DNA of 10,547 nucleotides from Chitinophagaceae bacterium UBA3961 (GTDB taxonomy: Bacteria; Bacteroidota; Bacteroidia; Chitinophagales; Chitinophagaceae). Below, one piece after another: positions 5,666 to 10,547 of this stretch. The notes under the pieces are model-generated. The model searched no databases and was not told the origin of the DNA. It saw nothing but the letters and a program-made list of their open reading frames with translations. Position 1 is the stretch's first letter. Each line of letters begins with the position of its first letter. The stretch is from the NCBI GenBank assembly GCA_002385265.1, contig DGDD01000137.1:1-10547 (forward strand), read 5' to 3'. Made by a program: the position numbers and the translations under genes.

Positions 5666-7249
5666 ATGAGTTCCAACGATTTAATGACCGTAATTCTAAT
5701 TACCCTACTGTTAAACATGCTCCCCGCATTTGGAGCTTCTGGTATGTTTAAAAAGGCAGGCGTGGCTTCTTGGAAAGCTTGGGTGCCCTTTTACAATACG
5801 TTTACGATGATCCAAATTGCGAAACGACCCAAACATTGGTTCTTTTGGCAGTTCATCCCCGTTGTAGGTTGGTTTATTACACTAGGTATATATATAGAAT
5901 TTGTTAAGCCATTTGGGAAGTTTACGTTTTTGGAACATACCATGGCCTCCCTTTTAGCACCTATCTATTTTGCATACATTGGAACAAACAAAAAAGACCG
6001 TTTTGTTGGAGTAGAGGCAGTAAAGGCTTATAAAAAGTCTTCTGCTCGTGAATGGCTCGATGCGGCAGTTTTTGCCATTGTAGCTGCCACCCTTATCAGA
6101 ACATTTGTTTTTGAGGCTTACACAATCCCAACCGGATCAATGGAAAAAACATTGCTCGTGAATGATTTCTTATTCGTGAGTAAGTCGAGTTATGGTGCAA
6201 GAATCCCAAACACTCCTTTGTCAATACCTTTTGTTCACCACACATTACCGATACTAAATACCAAATCTTACAGCGAACTGATTTATATTCCCTATACAAG
6301 ATGGTTCGGCTCTCCGGTTAAAAGAAATGATGTAGTAGTGTTTAATTTCCCTGCCGGCGATACGCTTACTTTAGAAGAAGATTCTAAAATTCCATATTAC
6401 GATATGATTGATGCACGTGTTACTCAATTAATGGGTACTGCTGCCTTTGTTAAGCAATTCCCAGATGCGAAGCAAAGGGCGGCTCAAGCCTATGAAATTG
6501 CTCGTAATGACGTGTGGGATCAATATACCGTTAGAACAAGACCGGTAGATAAAAGAGAGAACTATATAAAACGCTGTGTTGGTATCCCCGGTGATACCTT
6601 GGAAATAAAAGAAGGGATCCTTTATGTAAATGGGGAAAAAGCGTTCTTAGCCCCCGGATCAGCAAAAAACTATTTGGTTCAAACGAATACTCAAATTGAC
6701 GGGGAAATGCTCAGGAAAGCCGGAATCCAAATCAAAGAAACGGCAGATGAGTCTGATTTTATGAGTGTTTCTGCCAATCAGTATGAAGTTAATCTTACGC
6801 TTTCCGAGTTGGAAATGATTAAAAAAGTTCCAGGTGTAGTATCTGTTACTCCTGAAATCAATCCGGCCAATTACCTTATTTTCCCTCGTGATACATCTGT
6901 TGCTAATTGGTCAATTGATAATTTTGGACCGTTGGGCGTACCTAAAAAAGGAGCTATTATTGAACTTTCCAAGAAAAACATTGCGTTCTATAAACGTGCA
7001 ATCACTGTTTACGAACAAAACAAATGGGAAGAAAGAGACGGTAAAATTTTCATCAATGGCAAAGAAGCATCAACCTATACTTTTAAGATGGACTATTATT
7101 GGATGATGGGAGACAACCGCCATCGTTCGCAGGACAGTCGCTTCTGGGGGTTTGTACCTGAAGATCATATCGTTGGTAAAGCCTCTTTAATTTGGTTGAG
7201 CCTCGACAATGGTATTCGCTGGAAACGATTGTTCAACATCATACGATAA
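5666..7249 (+). CDS. lepB: Signal peptidase I
   Basis: This inner-membrane protease, which removes signal peptides from exported proteins, has 527 residues and is much longer than the roughly 320 of E. coli LepB. An N-terminal part (1-115) with hydrophobic segments at about 7-24, 59-80 and 93-107 precedes the usual membrane anchor (about 131-148). The catalytic domain has the nucleophile Ser158 in IPTGSMEKTL, the general-base Lys302 in NYIKRCVGIPGD, and the closing box GDNRHRSQDSRFWG (482-495). Between the Lys box and the last box there is an extra region (about 330-425) that may form a periplasmic subdomain. All catalytic residues are present, so I expect an active enzyme. The start at 5666 places the first hydrophobic segment at the N-terminus and fits the promoter spacing. 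A hairpin terminator lies 18 nt after the stop. Confidence 0.95.
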   Translation: MSSNDLMTVILITLLLNMLPAFGASGMFKKAGVASWKAWVPFYNTFTMIQIAKRPKHWFFWQFIPVVGWFITLGIYIEFVKPFGKFTFLEHTMASLLAPIYFAYIGTNKKDRFVGVEAVKAYKKSSAREWLDAAVFAIVAATLIRTFVFEAYTIPTGSMEKTLLVNDFLFVSKSSYGARIPNTPLSIPFVHHTLPILNTKSYSELIYIPYTRWFGSPVKRNDVVVFNFPAGDTLTLEEDSKIPYYDMIDARVTQLMGTAAFVKQFPDAKQRAAQAYEIARNDVWDQYTVRTRPVDKRENYIKRCVGIPGDTLEIKEGILYVNGEKAFLAPGSAKNYLVQTNTQIDGEMLRKAGIQIKETADESDFMSVSANQYEVNLTLSELEMIKKVPGVVSVTPEINPANYLIFPRDTSVANWSIDNFGPLGVPKKGAIIELSKKNIAFYKRAITVYEQNKWEERDGKIFINGKEASTYTFKMDYYWMMGDNRHRSQDSRFWGFVPEDHIVGKASLIWLSLDNGIRWKRLFNIIR

Positions 7250-7260
7250 ATAAAATTAAC

Positions 7261-7268
7261 TAACTTTA
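7261..7268 (+). promoter_or_regulatory. Weak -7-like box for cdd
   Basis: TAACTTTA matches seven of eight positions of TAnnTTTG and lies 26 nt before the cdd ATG. No -33 TTG is at a suitable distance. It is the only candidate I see for a cdd-specific promoter. A transcript from it would start near 7275 and would therefore lack most of the terminator's left arm. Confidence 0.25.
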
Positions 7269-7294
7269 ATCCTCTCTAAACAGAGGATTTTTTT
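7268..7294 (+). terminator. Intrinsic terminator between lepB and cdd
   Basis: The 8-bp stem AATCCTCT/AGAGGATT (7268-7275 and 7282-7289), with loop CTAAAC, runs into seven T's (7288-7294). The T-tract ends at the base just before the cdd ATG at 7295. It would end lepB transcription. In any read-through transcript the hairpin would sit directly on the cdd initiation region. Confidence 0.75.
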
Positions 7295-7789
7295 ATGTCT
7301 ATACAAAGCATTCATTTTAGTTGGCAAGTTTTCGAAAGTTTGGAACAAGTACCTGCAAACCTTCAGCCCTTAATTATTCAAGCGCGCGAACAAACGAAGA
7401 TATCATATGCGCCCTACTCTCATTTTCATGTAGGTGCAGTTGCCTTATTGAATAATGGGGAGATCATTAAAGGCACCAACCAAGAAAATGCTTCTTACCC
7501 AATTGGTATTTGTGCAGAGCGAACCTTATTGTCTGCAGCGGCAACAGTGTTCCCGGAAGTAGGAATTAAGGTGATGGCTATTTCCTATTTCAATCACCGC
7601 CCAAATGAACGTTCTGATACACCTATTTCGCCATGTGGAATGTGCCGCCAAGCGATGTTTGAGTTCGAAGAGCGCACTTCAACTCCAATTCAAATATTGC
7701 TCACAGGCCAAAGTGGGCAAATATATTTGATCAATCGCGCAGCTGATTTACTCCCATTGGCATTTTCGGGCGCTGTTCTGAAAGACTAA
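7295..7789 (+). CDS. cdd: Cytidine deaminase
   Basis: This cytosolic zinc enzyme of 164 residues hydrolyses cytidine and deoxycytidine to uridine and deoxyuridine in pyrimidine salvage. The zinc-site motifs are intact: Cys73-Ala-Glu75, where Cys is a ligand and Glu the proton shuttle, and Pro113-Cys114-x-x-Cys117. The substrate-binding stretch YAPYSHFHVGAVALL (38-52) and NQEN (62-65) are typical. It has the length and three-Cys ligation of the homotetrameric class, with an N-terminal extension of about 25 residues. The start codon directly follows a terminator T-tract, so translation depends on read-through or on a promoter overlapping the terminator. Its 3' end overlaps the yhdH-like gene by 4 nt, tail to tail. 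Confidence 0.93.
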   Translation: MSIQSIHFSWQVFESLEQVPANLQPLIIQAREQTKISYAPYSHFHVGAVALLNNGEIIKGTNQENASYPIGICAERTLLSAAATVFPEVGIKVMAISYFNHRPNERSDTPISPCGMCRQAMFEFEERTSTPIQILLTGQSGQIYLINRAADLLPLAFSGAVLKD

Positions 7790-8796
7790 GACTGGTGGGC
7801 ATGTTTCACAACTACTCTTCCCATGATTTCTCCTCGAAGAATTTTATCAATATAAATATCTGATAGCTCTTCTAAGCTAACTACTTTGGAAATTGCTTGA
7901 AACTTATCTGAGATATTCCATTCACCGGCAAGTAATTGCCACAACTGTTCTTTTGTTTCGTGAGGTGTTTCGGCAGAGCCTACGCCCAGTAAACTTACTC
8001 CATTGAGAATAAATGGGAAAACCGTTGTTTTCAATTCCGGCGACTGAACCAATCCGGTACTTACAACAACTCCTTCTAAGCCACAACCTTTTAAAAGTGT
8101 TGCCAACACATTTCCACCAACTGTGTCAAATGCACCGGCCCATTTTGGCTTTATTAAAGCTTTTCCGCTGCTATCATCTACAAAGCTCCTTGGGGCAATT
8201 TCTTTGGCTCCAAGAAAATGTAAGTATTCTGCCGCATTCTCTTTTCCACTAACGGCTTTCACAGCATAACCCAGTTTTGAGAGGAGCGCCACTGCCATGC
8301 TGCCAACGCCACCGGTAGACCCTGTTACAACAACAGTACCTTGATTAGGTGAAAATCCTAATGAGCGCATTTTGAAAAGGCCAATAGCAGCAGTTATGCC
8401 TGCTGTTCCCAAAACCATCGAGTCTTGTAAGCTCAATCCATTCGGCTTGTGAACCACCCACTGAGCCGGAACACGGATGTATTCACCATAACCACCGGCT
8501 GTATTCATTCCGAGGTCATATCCGGTTACGATCACTTCATCTCCACTAATAAAATCGGAATGGGTACTCAATTCAACAATTCCTGCTGCATCGATACCTG
8601 GCGTATGAGGGTAAACTTTTGTGATTCCTTTATTACCGCTTGCGCTTAATGCATCTTTGTAATTCAATGAAGAATACAGTACCTTAATCAATACCTCGCC
8701 TTTAGGCAAGTCCTCCAAATTCCGCTCCTTAATTTCTCTTACGAATGCGGGTATGCTTCCTGCATTTTCTTGAATCATCAATGCTCTAAACTTCAT
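7786..8796 (-). CDS. yhdH: YhdH/AcuI-family NADPH quinone/acrylyl-CoA-type reductase
   Basis: This cytosolic zinc-independent medium-chain dehydrogenase/reductase has 336 residues. The N-terminal GroES-like domain shows SSLNYKDAL (42-50) and HTPGIDAAGIV (64-74). The Rossmann domain has TGSTGGVGSMAVALLSKLGY (158-177), with VSGK (182-185) at the site that reads the NADP(H) phosphate. The catalytic zinc ligands and the structural-zinc Cys cluster of alcohol dehydrogenases are absent, as expected for the YhdH/YhfP group. The E. coli member (AcuI/YhdH) reduces acrylyl-CoA. The substrate here is inferred only from the family. It is the last gene of the csaA-ogt-yhdH run: its ATG is one base from the ogt stop codon, so translational coupling is likely. 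Confidence 0.88.
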   Translation of the reverse strand: MKFRALMIQENAGSIPAFVREIKERNLEDLPKGEVLIKVLYSSLNYKDALSASGNKGITKVYPHTPGIDAAGIVELSTHSDFISGDEVIVTGYDLGMNTAGGYGEYIRVPAQWVVHKPNGLSLQDSMVLGTAGITAAIGLFKMRSLGFSPNQGTVVVTGSTGGVGSMAVALLSKLGYAVKAVSGKENAAEYLHFLGAKEIAPRSFVDDSSGKALIKPKWAGAFDTVGGNVLATLLKGCGLEGVVVSTGLVQSPELKTTVFPFILNGVSLLGVGSAETPHETKEQLWQLLAGEWNISDKFQAISKVVSLEELSDIYIDKILRGEIMGRVVVKHAHQS

Positions 8797-8797
8797 A

Positions 8798-9301
8798 TTA
8801 GAATAGGGTTTGAACTCCGTGAGTGAATTTTTGTTCGTGCTCTAACAACCACCGCTTTCGCCACAAACCTCCGGCATATCCCACCAAATCATTCTTCGAT
8901 CCAATTACTCTGTGGCAGGGCACTACTATCGCTAGATGATTTTTGCCGTTTGCCGAGGCTGCGGCTCGTATAACTTTGGTATCACCTAATTGTTTCGCTA
9001 AGTCCAAATAACTAATGGTTTTACCGAATGGAATTTGAACTAAACGACTCCAAACCTCTTTTTGAAAAACGGTTCCATTTTGATCGAAAGGTGTTTCAAA
9101 AACCAATCGTCTTCCTGAAAAGTAAGCATCTAACTCTTTCAAAATCTGTTCCAAAACAACCGGATACTTTTCAGGAACTTTCGCTTCAGGAGGGTGCTCA
9201 ATGCCATCAAGAAAGTTGATGCCATGTACAACATCGTCGTTGGCCTCTATGCATAAATAGCCAATGGGTGTTTTGTAAAAATAGGTGTAGAGGGCTTCCA
9301 T
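8798..9301 (-). CDS. ogt: Methylated-DNA--[protein]-cysteine S-methyltransferase
   Basis: This suicide DNA-repair protein of 167 residues moves the alkyl group of O6-alkylguanine to its own cysteine. The active site PCHRV is at 128-132 with acceptor Cys129. The helix-turn-helix region carries FQKEVWSRLVQIPFGKTISY (79-98), and IRAAASANGKN (111-121) holds the Arg (R112) that flips the base and the conserved Asn. GYAGGLWRK (141-149) closes the pocket. The N-terminal ribonuclease-like domain (1-70) is present. No Ada-type regulatory domain is attached, so Ogt is a better name than Ada. It lies between csaA (6-nt gap upstream) and the yhdH-like gene (1-nt gap downstream). Confidence 0.93.
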   Translation of the reverse strand: MEALYTYFYKTPIGYLCIEANDDVVHGINFLDGIEHPPEAKVPEKYPVVLEQILKELDAYFSGRRLVFETPFDQNGTVFQKEVWSRLVQIPFGKTISYLDLAKQLGDTKVIRAAASANGKNHLAIVVPCHRVIGSKNDLVGYAGGLWRKRWLLEHEQKFTHGVQTLF

Positions 9302-9307
9302 TCTAGT

Positions 9308-9640
9308 TTAGCCAATCTTCCATCCGTTTGCAACAGGTTGGTCGGGCTGCAATAAAACTACGTTTTTTTCTTCTGTGTACACTCCGAGTACCAAACACTC
9401 ACTAATAAAATTTGCGATTTGTTTGGGTGGAAAATTTACAACGGCAATGATTTGTCGACCCACTAACGCTTCCCGATTATAAAAAAATGTAATCTGTGCA
9501 GAGGATCGCTTCAAGCCCAATTCCCCAAAATCTATTAACAATTGATAAGCGGGCTTTTTTGCTTTCGGAAATTCGTTAACTTCCAGAATCGTTCCAACTC
9601 GGATGTCGATTTTTTCAAAATCACTCCAGGTAATACTCAT
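9308..9640 (-). CDS. csaA: CsaA-like tRNA-binding/chaperone protein
   Basis: This cytosolic OB-fold protein of 110 residues has the usual full length for CsaA. The N-terminal signature FEKIDIRVGTILEVNEFPKA (8-27) and the following KPAYQLLIDFGE are typical, as are the central AQITFFYN and the glycine turn VGRQIIAVVNFPP (60-72). The family resembles the tRNA-binding domains of MetRS and Trbp111, and CsaA of Bacillus has been described as an export chaperone. Which role applies here is not visible. It is the first gene of a minus-strand operon with ogt and a yhdH-like gene. Its start codon is 26 bp from the divergent osmC-like gene. Confidence 0.9.
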   Translation of the reverse strand: MSITWSDFEKIDIRVGTILEVNEFPKAKKPAYQLLIDFGELGLKRSSAQITFFYNREALVGRQIIAVVNFPPKQIANFISECLVLGVYTEEKNVVLLQPDQPVANGWKIG

Positions 9641-9643
9641 TCT

Positions 9644-9651
9644 TAAATTTA
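9644..9651. promoter_or_regulatory. Self-complementary -7-like box between csaA and osmC
   Basis: TAAATTTA is its own reverse complement and matches seven of eight positions of TAnnTTTG on both strands. It sits in the only 26 bp between the two divergent start codons, 3 nt from the csaA ATG and 15 nt from the osmC ATG. No -33 TTG is properly spaced on either side. Confidence 0.25.
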
Positions 9652-9666
9652 TTATAACTGCAAATT

Positions 9667-10077
9667 ATGAAACGTTCCGCAACTGCTATTTGGAAAGGTG
9701 CCGGTAAAGACGGCAAAGGTCATTTGACTACTCAAAGTAAAGTAATGGATGGACAAGCCTATGATTTTAAATCAAGGTTTGAAGATGGTACTTATACAAA
9801 TCCTGAAGAACTGATCGCTGCAGCGCATGCCGGATGCTTTGCGATGAAGTTAAGTTTTGTATTGGGTGCAGCAGGATTCACAGCCGATGAATTAGATGCA
9901 ACTGCTACAGTAACCTTAGATAATGGTGCGGTTACAAGTTCTGCACTTGTTCTAAAAGCTAAAATACCCGGAATTGATGAAGCGAAATTTCAAGAATGTG
10001 CTGCTGATGCAAAAGCAAATTGCCCTATCAGCAAACTCTTGAATGCCGAAATTTCACTCGACGCGAGTTTGATCTAA
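9667..10077 (+). CDS. osmC: OsmC-family peroxiredoxin
   Basis: This cytosolic thiol peroxidase of 136 residues reduces organic hydroperoxides. The start MKRSATAIWKGAGKDGKG is typical of true OsmC rather than Ohr. NPEELIAAAHAGCFAMKLS (45-63) holds the peroxidatic Cys57 and the conserved Glu pair. The resolving Cys119 is in ANCPISKLLN. A third Cys at 111 is not part of the usual pair. Length and motif order match full-length OsmC. Its ATG is 26 bp from that of divergent csaA. The Gfo/Idh/MocA gene starts 14 nt after its stop, which suggests co-transcription, though I see no functional link between the two. Confidence 0.92.
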   Translation: MKRSATAIWKGAGKDGKGHLTTQSKVMDGQAYDFKSRFEDGTYTNPEELIAAAHAGCFAMKLSFVLGAAGFTADELDATATVTLDNGAVTSSALVLKAKIPGIDEAKFQECAADAKANCPISKLLNAEISLDASLI

Positions 10078-10091
10078 CTATAAATTGCCAT

Positions 10092-10547
10092 ATGAATCAA
10101 AACAGAAGAAAGTTTCTTAGAAACACAGGCCTTGCCGCCGGTAGTTTTTTTATTGTTCCTCGACATGTGCTGGGCAGAGGCCATATCGCTCCAAGTGATA
10201 AGTTGAATATTGCCGGAATAGGTGCCGGAGGTAAGGCAGAAGTTAACCTTCCTTACGCTTGGAATAACGGTGCCGAAAATATTGTAGCGCTTTGTGATGT
10301 AGATGATCGTATGGCAGTAAATGCTCGGAAACGCTGGTCAAAAGCTCCTTATTACCGCGACTATCGTGAAATGCTCGACAAAGAACATAAAAACATTGAC
10401 GCAGTAATTGTGACTACTCCCGATCATATGCACGCAGTTCAAGCGCTTGCAGCAATGCAGCTCGGCAAACATGTATATGTTGAAAAGCCACTGACCCACG
10501 ATATTCATGAAGCCCGCATTCTTACACAAGCCGCAGAACGTTATTGA
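10092..10547 (+). CDS. Gfo/Idh/MocA oxidoreductase with Tat signal, N-terminal part only
   Basis: I start this gene at the ATG at 10092, which opens with a twin-arginine signal (NRRKFLRNTGLAAG, residues 4-17), as in the periplasmic Gfo/Idh/MocA proteins common in Bacteroidota. The upstream in-frame extension overlaps osmC out of frame and is spurious. The Rossmann domain has GIGAGG (42-47), ALCDVDD (66-72), TTPDHMH (108-114) and the family's EKP motif (131-133) with the catalytic-type Lys132. The frame then meets TGA at 10545-10547 after only 151 residues, whereas full members have about 350-460. The C-terminal substrate-binding domain is therefore missing here. Either a nonsense or frameshift change has broken the gene, or there is an assembly or base error at the window's edge. 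A sugar or inositol-type substrate is possible but cannot be named. Confidence 0.8.
   Translation: MNQNRRKFLRNTGLAAGSFFIVPRHVLGRGHIAPSDKLNIAGIGAGGKAEVNLPYAWNNGAENIVALCDVDDRMAVNARKRWSKAPYYRDYREMLDKEHKNIDAVIVTTPDHMHAVQALAAMQLGKHVYVEKPLTHDIHEARILTQAAERY

Noticed and set aside
1..10547. Mobile element, defence island, CRISPR or biosynthetic cluster
   Set aside because: No transposase, integrase, attachment repeat, spacer array, toxin-antitoxin pair or clustered biosynthetic enzymes are visible. The genes are ordinary chromosomal families.

Overview
The window looks like chromosomal housekeeping and stress-response DNA from a member of the Bacteroidota, most likely the Chitinophagales/Sphingobacteriales side, though the exact order cannot be fixed from sequence alone. 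Supporting signs are several promoters with the Bacteroidota -7 box TAnnTTTG (five exact copies correctly placed and oriented upstream of genes), the lack of clear Shine-Dalgarno sequences, a Bacteroidota-type YpdA, a DUF4846 lipoprotein, a long LepB with an extra N-terminal membrane domain, and a Tat-exported Gfo/Idh/MocA protein. Base composition is moderately AT-rich throughout and I see no abrupt change in it. There are no tRNAs, rRNAs, CRISPR arrays, insertion sequences or phage genes.

Layout. (1) 151-1158, minus: ypdA, a flavoprotein disulfide reductase. It diverges from pdhB (1359-2345, plus), the pyruvate dehydrogenase E1 beta subunit, across a 200-bp region holding three copies of an octamer, a 14-bp inverted repeat and a good promoter. 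(2) A strong terminator (2362-2399) separates pdhB from two minus-strand genes: a 45-residue membrane peptide (2415-2552) and a DUF4846 lipoprotein (2652-3443). (3) 3490-4653, plus: a receiver plus sigma-54-AAA+ response regulator with no DNA-binding domain. Its 3' end overlaps that of a minus-strand MerR/B12-binding regulator (4643-5530). (4) 5666-7249, plus: lepB, followed by a terminator whose T-tract touches the start codon of the cytidine deaminase gene cdd (7295-7789). (5) The minus-strand run csaA-ogt-yhdH (9640 down to 7786) has 1- and 6-nt gaps, is very likely an operon, and overlaps cdd by 4 nt at its 3' end. (6) On the plus strand, divergent from csaA by only 26 bp, lie an OsmC-family peroxiredoxin gene (9667-10077) and the N-terminal part of a Gfo/Idh/MocA oxidoreductase gene (10092-10547), whose frame closes with TGA at the last three bases of the window.

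How the genes relate. Several products deal with redox or chemical stress: YpdA (thiol disulfide reduction), OsmC (hydroperoxides), Ogt (alkylated DNA), the YhdH/AcuI reductase (reactive enoyl compounds) and possibly the B12-type MerR regulator (light). The genes are not organised as one system. I did not find a convincing undescribed multi-gene system. The most interesting items are local: the HTH-less sigma-54 activator with a GSFTSA loop, the orphan B12-type MerR regulator with palindromes over its own promoter, the triple-octamer control region before pdhB, the unlisted 45-residue membrane peptide, and the truncated reading frame at the right edge.
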